Shown here one piece after another: positions 33,193 to 41,990 of a DNA stretch of 63,508 bases. The notes under the pieces are model-generated. The model saw nothing but the letters and a program-made list of their open reading frames with translations, ran no database searches and had not been told where the DNA came from. This stretch comes from Paludibacteraceae bacterium. Lineage in GTDB: Bacteria > Bacteroidota > Bacteroidia > Bacteroidales > Paludibacteraceae. The stretch's first letter is position 1. Each line of letters opens with the position of its first letter. The translations under genes were made by a program, and so were the position numbers. The DNA lies in contig CAJOEX010000007.1 in NCBI GenBank assembly GCA_905233415.1, forward strand, positions 1 through 63,508, in the 5' to 3' direction.

Positions 33193-33472
33193 TAAAAATG
33201 TTATTTTGTTGTTATGTTGGTGTGTTTTTAGATTGATTTTATGTTTTAGTGAGGCTTGTAACGAGCTTACAATGTATCGTCAATGTATCGTAAATCTAAC
33301 GTAAATCTATCGTAAATCTATCGTGTTTCTTTCGACAATATTTCGACAAAAACAAGGGATTTTGGAAGACATTAAAAAAGCTCATAGCAAAGAAAGGAAG
33401 ATTGAGGAAAATGCAAGGAGATGGACATACAAATGCAGAAAAATTTAGAAAATGATAAAAAATGCAGAGAAA
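33193..33472. other. Intergenic region with an 11-bp tandem array
   Basis: No gene recognised. It contains the array at 33272-33326 and A-rich DNA with ATGCAGAAAAATTTAGAAAATG-type stutters before the V-ATPase promoter. Confidence 0.5.
33272..33326. repeat. Tandem array, five 11-bp units
   Basis: Units ATGTATCGTCA, ATGTATCGTAA, ATCTAACGTAA, ATCTATCGTAA, ATCTATCGTGT in exact register, between divergent promoters at 33161-33192 and 33473-33504. Confidence 0.85.
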
Positions 33473-33504
33473 TTTGCACATTCAAAAAATTTGTTGTAAT
33501 TTTG
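33473..33504 (+). promoter_or_regulatory. Promoter before the LpoB-like gene and V-ATPase operon
   Basis: TTTG (33473-33476), 20 bp, TAATTTTG (33497-33504). The leader to the ATG at 33620 is about 110 nt and I see no riboswitch in it. No other promoter box is evident before subunit E. Confidence 0.8.
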
Positions 33505-33619
33505 CGGGCTGAAAGCAAATTTATGTAAAAACGACACTCGCATTAACAAAATATGTCAGTTTACATAAAGGATTGCTTTTGGAACCAATAAAATATAATA
33601 CAATAAAAACACATCAAAG

Positions 33620-34651
33620 ATGAAAAAAATCTCCCTCTTTCTTTTGTTGCTTATGCCATTGGCAATGATGGCGGAAAATGTGACCAAAATTGCCGTTTTG
33701 GAAACTGTTGACAAAGCCGGAAATGTAGAATACGGCAAACGTCTATATGTCCGTAACACGCTGACTAGAGCGATTGCAGGCACTCCGGGCTATGAGGCAT
33801 ACGACCGTGTCGATATATCTTCCATATTCAAGGAATTGGACTTCCAACGTACCGGAAATGTGAGTGAAGACCAAATCAAGGAATTGGGAAAAATGACCGG
33901 TGCGCAATACGTTTTAGTGCCTGAAATCGCCAAGATGGATGCCAATACATTCTATATCACGGCAAAGATTTTGGATGTTGAGACGGCGCAGGCAGTCAGT
34001 GTGAGCGGCGCCACTTCCACTACGGAAGTATTCAGTATGCAGGAGGCTTGTATCCAAATGGCTAACGAACTGTTGGCTTTGCCGTCACAACGTGATAAGA
34101 AGCAAAAACAGATTGCAATAAATGAAAAAATGAAAGTTAGTGAAGGTCATATAGACGAATTTGGTTGGGAGTATCGGGATGGAAAATACTACCAGAACGG
34201 TTACATAATCGGTCGGAGAGAAGTGAATAAAAAGGCATTAGAATCAATGAAACAGAAAGACCAATTTGCCTACAATTATTACCTTTCTCATGATAAAAAA
34301 CTGATAACAACAGGCTATGCTCTTTTGCCTACAGGTCTTATGCTCTCTGCCGGTTTAGGCTTAGGATTGTTGCTTTATGCCGAAGAAGGAGTCGTAGATG
34401 GTCCTAATTGGGCAGGTCCATTTGCCAGCGGTATCGCAATAATGGGTGTAGGCGGAGCGATGATGATAACGTCTATTCCCTGCCTAACAATTGGCTATAA
34501 ACGACAACGTGCAACTATTGATAATTATTTACTTGGCACTTCGGCAAAACCTGGATATTCGCATAATATGCCGAATTCGCCGGAACAGCCATATTTGACA
34601 TTCCAGTTGCAGACATCTGCCAACGGATTTGGGTTGGGAATGAGATTCTAA
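33620..34651 (+). CDS. Exported LpoB/CsgG-like protein with membrane segments
   Basis: A 343-residue protein. Signal peptide MKKISLFLLLLMPLAMMA. Residues 20-150 resemble the TolB/LpoB/CsgG-type alpha-beta domain (KIAVLETVDKAG, GAQYVLVPEIAKMDANTFYITAKILDVETAQ). Two hydrophobic segments lie near 230-250 (LLPTGLMLSAGLGLGLLLY) and 265-290 (FASGIAIMGVGGAMMITSI). The tail (YLTFQLQTSANGFGLGMRF) ends like an outer-membrane beta strand. It could be an envelope assembly or sensing protein; function unknown. It lies 28 bp before V-ATPase subunit E and probably shares its transcript. Confidence 0.65.
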   Translation: MKKISLFLLLLMPLAMMAENVTKIAVLETVDKAGNVEYGKRLYVRNTLTRAIAGTPGYEAYDRVDISSIFKELDFQRTGNVSEDQIKELGKMTGAQYVLVPEIAKMDANTFYITAKILDVETAQAVSVSGATSTTEVFSMQEACIQMANELLALPSQRDKKQKQIAINEKMKVSEGHIDEFGWEYRDGKYYQNGYIIGRREVNKKALESMKQKDQFAYNYYLSHDKKLITTGYALLPTGLMLSAGLGLGLLLYAEEGVVDGPNWAGPFASGIAIMGVGGAMMITSIPCLTIGYKRQRATIDNYLLGTSAKPGYSHNMPNSPEQPYLTFQLQTSANGFGLGMRF

Positions 34652-34679
34652 ACGTGAAACATATTAAAATATCAGAATA

Positions 34680-35264
34680 ATGAATTTATCGGAATTAACT
34701 GAGAAAATCTATGCGGAAGGCGTAGAAAAAGGTAATCAGGAGGCACAACGTGTGCTGGATGAGGCAAACAAAAAGGCCGCGGAAATAATCGCAAAAGCCG
34801 AGAAAGAGGCTGCGGACAAAGTTGCCAAAGCCGAAAAGAAGGCGCAAGAACTGGACGCTCACACGAAAGCAGAGCTGAAGTTGTACACCGAACAGACGTT
34901 GAATGCGGTCAAAACAGCCGTTGTGGATATGCTGAACGGTGAAATCGTGACAACAAATGTGAAAGCTGCTACAGCAGATGCGAAATTCATGCAAGGCGTG
35001 ATTGCCAAGATTGCCGAAGCGATGGCTAAAGACGGCGAAGTGCGTATCGAAACCAAAGATGCAGAGACTTTGCGCAAATACTTTGCAACCAACGCAAAAG
35101 CCATTCTTGACAAAGGCGTGAAGATTGAGGAAGTGAAAGGCCTGAAGACAGATTTCCAGATTGTAAACCAAAAAGGCGGCTACAAACTGGCATTCGGTGA
35201 CGCTGAGTTTGAGGCATTCTTTAAGGCGTTTTTGCGGCCACAACTGATAGAACTGTTGTTTTAA
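34680..35264 (+). CDS. atpE: V-type ATPase subunit E
   Basis: Peripheral stalk subunit linking V1 to the membrane sector, 194 residues. The N-terminal half is an Ala/Lys/Glu-rich coiled coil (ANKKAAEIIAKAEKEAADK), the C-terminal half a compact alpha/beta domain ending in AFFKAFLRPQLIELLF. It opens the E-DUF2764-A-B-D-I-K order usual for Bacteroidetes V-ATPases, interrupted once between A and B. No subunits C, F or G are seen, as is also usual. Confidence 0.9.
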   Translation: MNLSELTEKIYAEGVEKGNQEAQRVLDEANKKAAEIIAKAEKEAADKVAKAEKKAQELDAHTKAELKLYTEQTLNAVKTAVVDMLNGEIVTTNVKAATADAKFMQGVIAKIAEAMAKDGEVRIETKDAETLRKYFATNAKAILDKGVKIEEVKGLKTDFQIVNQKGGYKLAFGDAEFEAFFKAFLRPQLIELLF

Positions 35265-35300
35265 CTGCGCTCAAAGTAGAAAGTAGAAAGACATAAGAGA

Positions 35301-35831
35301 ATGGGATACGAATGTTTATTAACGGGTTTGCCGGATATTAAAGCCGGTGATGCTGCTCCGATGCCGCTGGAGGCATTGGAAGCATTGCTGGGCGAATCAT
35401 TGCGCGACAAAGACAAAGAGCAACTGCGGCTGCTTAAAAAGCACGGCCGGAAAGGTGCGTGTCAGTTTGTGCATGACTGGCTGGATTTCAACCGCGACCT
35501 GAATAATGTACTAACGGCGGAAGTATGCCGTAAACACGGGCTTGAGCTGAAAGGACATATCATCGGCGAAATGCCTGACGATGTGGAGCCGGAAGTGAAA
35601 GCCGTAAGCAAAACGGAAAACCTCTATGAGCGTGAACGGCAGATTGATGCCGTGCGCTTCGCATGGCTGGAAGAACGGACACGGATGGTGTCATTCTCGT
35701 TGGAGAACGTGCTGGCATACTATCTGATGGCAGAAATGCTAAACCGTTGGAGCATTTTGACGCCGGAAAAGGGCGAAGTCGTGTTCCGCGAGATGGTAAA
35801 GGATATGAAAAAAGGAATAAATCTTAATTGA
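35301..35831 (+). CDS. DUF2764 V-ATPase-associated protein
   Basis: A 176-residue soluble protein opening with YECLLTGLPDIKAGDAAP, the DUF2764 start, and rich in charged helices (LRDKDKEQLRLLKKHG, WLEERTRMVSFSLENVLAYYLMAEML). In Bacteroidetes and related phyla this gene lies between V-ATPase subunits E and A; its helical make-up has led to the idea that it replaces subunit C. It ends 33 bp before atpA in a gap made of TTGACAATTGACAATTGATAATTG repeats. Confidence 0.85.
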   Translation: MGYECLLTGLPDIKAGDAAPMPLEALEALLGESLRDKDKEQLRLLKKHGRKGACQFVHDWLDFNRDLNNVLTAEVCRKHGLELKGHIIGEMPDDVEPEVKAVSKTENLYERERQIDAVRFAWLEERTRMVSFSLENVLAYYLMAEMLNRWSILTPEKGEVVFREMVKDMKKGINLN

Positions 35832-35853
35832 CAATTGACAATTGATAATTGAT
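35826..35853. repeat. AATTGACAATTGATAATTG-type repeat before atpA
   Basis: Degenerate repeat of TTGACAATTGA / TTGATAATTGA. The inverse complement form occurs at 46703-46732, 57282-57305 and 57887-57914, the last two inside coding sequence. Confidence 0.8.
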
Positions 35854-35864
35854 ATTCATAAGAT

Positions 35865-37619
35865 ATGACAACAGGAAAAGTTAAAGGAATCATCGCCAAC
35901 CTCGTGACAGTCGGGGTTGACGGGCCTGTAGCACAAAATGAAATCTGCTATATTTCGGTGGGAGACACCAAACTGATGGCAGAAGTAATCAAAGTAACCG
36001 GTGAGAACGTCTATGTGCAGGTGTTTGAGTCCACACGCGGACTGAAAGTCGGCAATACGGTTGAGTTTTCGGGACATATGCTGGAGGCGACTCTCGGTCC
36101 CGGACTACTGTCGCGCAACTACGACGGATTGCAGAACGACCTTGACAAACAAACGGGCGTGTTCCTCAAGCGCGGCGAATACAATTTCCCGCTGGACAAG
36201 GAGAAACTGTGGAAGTTCGAACCGATAGCGAAAGTGGGTGACAAAGTCGAGGCTGCGTCATGGCTGGGTGAAGTGGACGAGAACCACCAGCCGCACAAGA
36301 TTATGGTGCCGTTTGTGTTTGAAGGTGTTTATACTGTCAAATCAATTGCGAAGGCGGGCGAATACCGGATTGAAGACCAAATCGCAGTACTGACAGATGC
36401 AGAAGGCAAAGACCATGTGGTAACTATGGTTCAGAAATGGCCTGTAAAGAAAGCTATTTTGGCATATCGCGAAAAACCGAGACCGTTCAAACTGTTGGAA
36501 ACAGGCGTGCGTACAATTGACACGGCTAACCCGATTTGCGAGGGCGGAACAGGATTCATTCCCGGTCCATTCGGAACAGGCAAGACCGTGCTGCAACACG
36601 CTATTTCGAAGCAAGCCGAGGCAGATATTGTAATTATTGCTGCCTGCGGTGAGCGTGCAAATGAGGTTGTGGAGACGTTTACGGAGTTTCCGGAACTGGA
36701 TGACCCCCATACCGGCCGGAAGTTGATGGAGCGTACGATTATCATCGCCAACACGTCGAATATGCCGGTGGCAAGCCGTGAGGCGTCCGTTTATACGTCC
36801 ATGACGATTGCGGAATACTACCGTTCGATGGGCTTGCGCGTGCTGCTGATGGCTGACTCGACCAGCCGTTGGGCACAGGCGCTTCGCGAGATGTCCAACC
36901 GTATGGAGGAACTGCCCGGACAAGATGCGTTCCCGATGGATTTGTCAGCTATCATCGGCGCGTTCTATGCGCGTGCAGGATATGTGTATCTGAATAACGG
37001 TCAGACCGGTTCGGTAACGTTCCTCGGAACAGTTTCGCCTGCAGGCGGTAACCTCAAAGAGCCTGTGACGGAAGGCACGAAGAAAGTGGCACGTTGCTTC
37101 TATGCCTTGGAGCAGGCGCGTGCTGACCGCAAACGCTATCCGGCTGTGAATCCGATTGATTCGTACTCAAAATATATTGAGTATCCTGAGTTTGAGGAAT
37201 ATATCTCGAAGCGGATTGACGACAAATGGCTTGGCAAGGTGAACGAAATGAAGACGTATCTGCAGCGCGGAAAAGACGTGCAGGAGCAAATCAATATTTT
37301 GGGCGATGACGGTGTGCCGGTAGATTATCACGAGGAGTTCTGGAAAGCGGAAGTGATTGACTTCGTCATTCTGCAACAGGATGCGTTCGACAAGATTGAT
37401 GCCGTCTGCCCGTTGGAACGCCAACGCTATATGCTGGATGTGGTGATGGATATTTGCCATCATGACTACGATTTTGAAATCTTTACCGATGTCAGTGAGT
37501 ACTTCAAGCGTGTCATCAACCTCTGCAAGCAGATGAACTATTCGGAATTCCATAGTCCCGAATTTGAGGATTACCAGAAGAAACTGAACGAACTATTGGC
37601 AGAGAAACAAATTGCATGA
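35865..37619 (+). CDS. atpA: V-type ATPase catalytic subunit A
   Basis: Catalytic ATP-hydrolysing subunit of V1, 584 residues. The P-loop PGPFGTGKTVLQHA lies near residues 231-244. The A-subunit-specific insert (residues about 110-190, with DKQTGVFLKRGEYNFPLD) precedes it. The segment ACGERANEVVETFTEFPEL carries the catalytic glutamate, and LLMADSTSRWAQALRE is the usual arginine region. Length and motifs are complete. The gap to the next gene is only 24 bp, but that gene is not a V-ATPase subunit. Confidence 0.97.
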   Translation: MTTGKVKGIIANLVTVGVDGPVAQNEICYISVGDTKLMAEVIKVTGENVYVQVFESTRGLKVGNTVEFSGHMLEATLGPGLLSRNYDGLQNDLDKQTGVFLKRGEYNFPLDKEKLWKFEPIAKVGDKVEAASWLGEVDENHQPHKIMVPFVFEGVYTVKSIAKAGEYRIEDQIAVLTDAEGKDHVVTMVQKWPVKKAILAYREKPRPFKLLETGVRTIDTANPICEGGTGFIPGPFGTGKTVLQHAISKQAEADIVIIAACGERANEVVETFTEFPELDDPHTGRKLMERTIIIANTSNMPVASREASVYTSMTIAEYYRSMGLRVLLMADSTSRWAQALREMSNRMEELPGQDAFPMDLSAIIGAFYARAGYVYLNNGQTGSVTFLGTVSPAGGNLKEPVTEGTKKVARCFYALEQARADRKRYPAVNPIDSYSKYIEYPEFEEYISKRIDDKWLGKVNEMKTYLQRGKDVQEQINILGDDGVPVDYHEEFWKAEVIDFVILQQDAFDKIDAVCPLERQRYMLDVVMDICHHDYDFEIFTDVSEYFKRVINLCKQMNYSEFHSPEFEDYQKKLNELLAEKQIA

Positions 37620-37643
37620 CATATAATATAATAGGGTGTATTC

Positions 37644-39974
37644 ATGAAAAAGTGTTTTGCAATAGTTAGTGCGTTGGTCGTTTCTTGCATGACATTGTTT
37701 GCAGCAAATGACGGTTTACAGGTCTTTCCGACGAAGGTACTTGTAGTTTTGGCAGAATTTAATGATGTGCATTTCGATGCCGCAAATAACGCCACTGCAT
37801 ACGATAATTTCTTCAACGGAACGAATTACACCGACGGTGGAGCCACCGGTTCAGTGCAGAAATACTTCAGCGATCAATCGTACGGCAAATTTGTGCCGGA
37901 GTTTGATGTGGTTGGTCCTGTAACGTTGTCACATAATCATGCTTACTATGGCGCGAATGACGAATATGACGATGATCAGGCGGCTGAAGATATGGTTATC
38001 GAAGCCTGTGAACTGGCTCACGCACAGGGAGCTAACTTCACGGAATATGATGTCAATGGCGATGGCTATGTAGAAGCCGTAATTGTGGTGTATGCAGGTC
38101 CGGGCGAGACAGACAAGTTTCCGGATTATGTTTATCCCCAAACAAGCATGTTATACGATGACCTGATTTTCGACAACAAATTAGTCAGCCTCTATGCCTG
38201 TGTTCCGGAACTGAATGAGAAGCAGAAACGCGCCGGAATAGGCGAGATGGTGTATCAGTTCTCGCACATTCTCGGTCTGCCGACGCTGAGTGATACCGAA
38301 GGCGGAACCGAAAAGACACTTGGCGATTGGGATGTTATGGACCACGGTTGTTATAACAACGGCGGAAATACTCCGGCTGCTTATAGTGCTTACGAACGTT
38401 TTTATCTTGGTTGGGTGGAGCCGATTCTTCTAAATGAACCGATGAACGTGCGTCTGCGTAATCTCAACGAATCAGGTGATTGTGCGATTGTGACCCGTAG
38501 CGGTCAGACGAACCTCTTGGGCAGTGATCCTGACCCGCGTGAGTTCTTTATTCTTGAGAACCGTCAACAGACAGGTTGGGACAAATATCTTCCCGGGCAC
38601 GGTTTGTTGCTCACAAAGATTGATTATGTCCGTTCTCGCTGGGAAGGTGACGAAGTGAATGTTATGATTAAAGACAAACCAAGTCTGTTGGTTGATCTTA
38701 TTGAGGCGGACGGCAAAGAGCCGAAGTACAATGCCGAGAACCTTTCAAATGGCTACTTTGGCAAGCAAGGCGACGCGTTCCCGTCTGGAGCGGCAAGCAA
38801 AACCATGTTCTCCAACAAGTGGGAATTCTCCAATGTATCGGAAAAGAATGAAGCGATTACTTTCCTATTCAATGGTGGCGTAACATCAGGTAGCACCGTA
38901 ACATTCTATGCCGGAAGCAACGGAACAGCCGCCAAGTCGGAAGAAACCGAATCTGCCCCGTTTGCAGGTGTGACGTTGCCGTCTGTAACGCCCAAGAGCG
39001 GTTATACGTTCCTCGGCTGGGCAAGCCGCAAAAACAATACAACTCCTGACGCCGGACAAGCAGGCGAAAAGTTCTATCCGATGTCTGATTGCACCGTCTT
39101 TGCGCTTTATCGCAATGACACCAAGATTTTTATCAATTATGACAACTATAAAGGTGTCGATTGGGTTTCCGGTTCAACGGCATATGCTGACCGTGGAAAA
39201 GCGTTTGAAATCACTTACGAGGCGGCTGAAGGCTATGAGGTTCCTGCTGCTGCAACTTGCCAGGTAAAGGTTATTTGTGGCGGAAAAGAGATGCATAACT
39301 ATTTCTTTGAGGATGACCTCCTGATAATTCGTTTCACTGCCACCGAAGCAACGGATAACGTAACAATTTCCATCATTAACACCCGTTTCCAGGACGAAGA
39401 CGGTTGTGCCGCCTATGAGCATGTATTCAGCAAAGCATGTACTGCCGGTTCGCAGGACCTCAGCGGCTATGAGTGGAAGGTCCGCTTCGGTAATCCCGAA
39501 ACATTCACCAAATTTGTCAACAACAAGGGTGCACAGTTCGGTTCCGGAACAGAACCCGCCCAAGGACTTTCGTTCTACACGACCGAAACAACAGGTTGCG
39601 GCGTGAAGAGAGTGGAAGTGGACGCTTCAATGGCAAGTGGTGGTGATGCAATGCTGGATGTTTATTTGGCGGGTAATTTTATTGGCAATTCCGAGGAACT
39701 GACCGAGACGACTACTACATACGTTTACGAATTGGACGAGCCGCAGTCGGGTAGTCTGGAGATTTCGTTCACGAACTCTATGAAGGCTATTTACGTGAAG
39801 CGGATCGCCATTTACTACGAGTATATTGACATCCGGCCCTCCCAACCGACAGAAGCGGAAACCATTGTTTCCGGAGTGGAGAACTGCAATTGGCAGAAAA
39901 TGCTTATAGACGGACATTTGTACATCGTAAATGACGGCGTAATATACACGATTCAAGGCATAAGAATAAAATAG
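37644..39974 (+). CDS. Secreted M6 metallopeptidase-like protein with ruined active site
   Basis: A 776-residue exported protein inside the V-ATPase operon, 24 bp from each neighbour. Signal peptide MKKCFAIVSALVVSCMTLFAA. Residues 25-330 are an M6 (immune inhibitor A-like) domain, but where HEFGHxxGLPD is expected the sequence reads YQFSHILGLPT (Y204, Q205, H208, T214). One zinc histidine, the catalytic glutamate and the third ligand are thus lost. Residues 415-490 form a Listeria-Bacteroides repeat (PFAGVTLPSVTPKSGYTFLGW). The C-terminus (LIDGHLYIVNDGVIYTIQGIRIK) resembles terminal sorting sequences of secreted Bacteroidales proteins. It is probably an extracellular binding protein without protease activity. 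Confidence 0.8.
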   Translation: MKKCFAIVSALVVSCMTLFAANDGLQVFPTKVLVVLAEFNDVHFDAANNATAYDNFFNGTNYTDGGATGSVQKYFSDQSYGKFVPEFDVVGPVTLSHNHAYYGANDEYDDDQAAEDMVIEACELAHAQGANFTEYDVNGDGYVEAVIVVYAGPGETDKFPDYVYPQTSMLYDDLIFDNKLVSLYACVPELNEKQKRAGIGEMVYQFSHILGLPTLSDTEGGTEKTLGDWDVMDHGCYNNGGNTPAAYSAYERFYLGWVEPILLNEPMNVRLRNLNESGDCAIVTRSGQTNLLGSDPDPREFFILENRQQTGWDKYLPGHGLLLTKIDYVRSRWEGDEVNVMIKDKPSLLVDLIEADGKEPKYNAENLSNGYFGKQGDAFPSGAASKTMFSNKWEFSNVSEKNEAITFLFNGGVTSGSTVTFYAGSNGTAAKSEETESAPFAGVTLPSVTPKSGYTFLGWASRKNNTTPDAGQAGEKFYPMSDCTVFALYRNDTKIFINYDNYKGVDWVSGSTAYADRGKAFEITYEAAEGYEVPAAATCQVKVICGGKEMHNYFFEDDLLIIRFTATEATDNVTISIINTRFQDEDGCAAYEHVFSKACTAGSQDLSGYEWKVRFGNPETFTKFVNNKGAQFGSGTEPAQGLSFYTTETTGCGVKRVEVDASMASGGDAMLDVYLAGNFIGNSEELTETTTTYVYELDEPQSGSLEISFTNSMKAIYVKRIAIYYEYIDIRPSQPTEAETIVSGVENCNWQKMLIDGHLYIVNDGVIYTIQGIRIK

Positions 39975-39998
39975 AAGTAACTAAAACAATATATTGCA

Positions 39999-41327
39999 AT
40001 GGCAAAAGCATTTCAAAAAATTTACACACAAATCACAGCCATCACAAAGGCGACTTGTTCGCTTCGTGCACAAGGCGTCGGAAACGATGAACTGGCACTT
40101 GTAAACGGCAAACTCGCTCAGGTTGTTAAGATTATGGGCGACGAGGTAACGCTGCAAGTGTTCCAGGGAACAGAAGGTATCCCGACCAACGCAGAGGTTG
40201 TTTTCCTCGGCAAAGCACCGTCTCTAAAGGTCAGCGACCAACTCTCCGGTCGTTTCTTCAACGCTTATGGCGAACCGATTGACGGAGGTCCGGCAATTGA
40301 AGGCGAAGAAGTGGAGATTGGCGGTCCTTCCGTGAATCCCGTACGCCGCAAACAGCCGTCAGAACTGATTGCAACGGGTATTGCGGGTATCGACCTGAAC
40401 AACACGCTTGTTTCGGGACAGAAGATTCCGTTCTTTGCCGACCCCGACCAGCCCTACAACCAGGTTATGGCAAATGTGGCACTCCGTGCACAGGTTGACA
40501 AGATTATCTTGGGCGGTATGGGCTTGACCAATGACGATTACCTCTATTTCAAGAACGTCTTCACCAACGCGGGCTTGTTGGACCGCATTGTTTCCTTCGT
40601 CAACACAACCGAAAACCCTGCGGTGGAACGTCTGTTGATTCCGGATATGGCATTGACGGCTGCCGAGTATTTCGCGGTGCAGAAACAGGAGAAAGTGCTT
40701 GTTCTGCTAACGGATATGACGCTCTATGCTGATGCGTTGGCAATCGTTTCCAACCGTATGGACCAGATTCCCTCGAAGGATTCTATGCCGGGTTCGCTGT
40801 ATTCCGACCTCGCCAAGATTTACGAAAAGGCGGTACAGTTCCCCGAGCAGGCAGGTGGCGGTTCGATTACGATTATCGCCGTGACTACGCTTTCAGGCGG
40901 TGACATTACGCACGCTATTCCGGATAACACGGGTTATATTACGGAAGGACAGTTGTACCTCCGCCGTGACTCCGATATTGGTAAAGTTATCGTGGATCCG
41001 TTCCGTTCGCTGTCCCGTCTGAAACAGTTGGTTGCCGGCAAAAAGACACGCGAAGACCATCCGCAGGTAATGAATGCCGCTGTTCGCCTATACGCAGACG
41101 CCGCAAACGCCAAAACCAAATTGGAGAACGGTTTCGATTTGACGGACTACGACAACCGCTGCTTGAAGTTCGCCAAAGAGTATTCCAACGACATTCTGGC
41201 AATCGACGTGAACATCAATACCGTCGAGATGCTTGACATTGCTTGGAAACTCTTTGCCAAGTATTTCAAACCCGAAGAGGTAAATATCAAACAGGCTCTC
41301 GTTGACAAGTACTGGAAAAAATCGTAA
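39999..41327 (+). CDS. atpB: V-type ATPase subunit B
   Basis: Non-catalytic nucleotide-binding subunit of V1, 442 residues. Core features: ATGIAGIDLNNTLVSGQKIPFFADPDQPYNQ where catalytic subunits have a true P-loop, LIPDMALTAAEYFAVQ, and IPSKDSMPGSLYSDLAKIYEKA. The SGQKIPFF form without GKT is normal for B subunits. It follows the inserted M6-like gene by 24 bp, so assembly of A and B from one transcript still seems likely. Confidence 0.96.
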   Translation: MAKAFQKIYTQITAITKATCSLRAQGVGNDELALVNGKLAQVVKIMGDEVTLQVFQGTEGIPTNAEVVFLGKAPSLKVSDQLSGRFFNAYGEPIDGGPAIEGEEVEIGGPSVNPVRRKQPSELIATGIAGIDLNNTLVSGQKIPFFADPDQPYNQVMANVALRAQVDKIILGGMGLTNDDYLYFKNVFTNAGLLDRIVSFVNTTENPAVERLLIPDMALTAAEYFAVQKQEKVLVLLTDMTLYADALAIVSNRMDQIPSKDSMPGSLYSDLAKIYEKAVQFPEQAGGGSITIIAVTTLSGGDITHAIPDNTGYITEGQLYLRRDSDIGKVIVDPFRSLSRLKQLVAGKKTREDHPQVMNAAVRLYADAANAKTKLENGFDLTDYDNRCLKFAKEYSNDILAIDVNINTVEMLDIAWKLFAKYFKPEEVNIKQALVDKYWKKS

Positions 41328-41363
41328 ATCGTAAATCGTAAATCGCCAAATCGTAAATAATAA
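41325..41363. repeat. AATCGTA 7-bp stutter before atpD
   Basis: ATCGTAA repeated with small changes fills the gap between atpB and atpD and gives the last TAA of atpB. The same unit fills 59193-59253. Confidence 0.75.
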
Positions 41364-41990
41364 ATGGCTATTACATACCAATTTAATAAAACATCGCTGC
41401 AAGGGCTGGAGAAGAACCTAAAAATGCGGCAACGGACGCTTCCGACGCTTCAAAGCAAGGAATCCGCGCTTCGTCTTGAGGTCAAAAAGGCGAAGGACGA
41501 GATGATTGCCTTGGACGAGGAAGTCAACCGCCGCATCAAGGACTACGACCAGATGATTGCGCTATGGGGCGAGTTTGACACGTCGCTTATCCACGTGGAT
41601 GACGTGAAAATGGCGGTCAAAAAGATTGCCGGTGTGCGCATTCCGGTGCTGGAAGAGGTCGTTTATTCCACCAAATCTTTCTCCATTTACGATTCGCCCA
41701 AGTGGTTCTATGACGGCTTTGAGCAAGTCAAGGCGATTGCCGACATCGGTATCCGTCAGGAGTTTGTGCATCGCAAGGTGGAGCTGCTTGAATATGCCCG
41801 CAAGAAAACCACGCAAAAGGTGAACTTGTTCGAAAAAGTCCAAATACCGGGCTATCAGGACGCAATCCGCAAAATCAAACGTTTCATGGAAGACGAGGAG
41901 AACCTCTCCAAGTCCTCGCAGAAGATTGTCAAGGCAAAACGTCAGCGTGAAGCCGAACAATCCGCAGAAGGGAAGGAGGCTGCCGTATGA
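41364..41990 (+). CDS. atpD: V-type ATPase subunit D
   Basis: Central rotor shaft subunit, 208 residues, two long helices. Typical segments are QGLEKNLKMRQRTLPTLQSKESALR at the start and LFEKVQIPGYQDAIRKIKRFMEDEENLSKSSQKIVK near the end, the latter strongly conserved in subunit D. The stop overlaps the start of subunit I by 4 bp. Confidence 0.95.
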   Translation: MAITYQFNKTSLQGLEKNLKMRQRTLPTLQSKESALRLEVKKAKDEMIALDEEVNRRIKDYDQMIALWGEFDTSLIHVDDVKMAVKKIAGVRIPVLEEVVYSTKSFSIYDSPKWFYDGFEQVKAIADIGIRQEFVHRKVELLEYARKKTTQKVNLFEKVQIPGYQDAIRKIKRFMEDEENLSKSSQKIVKAKRQREAEQSAEGKEAAV

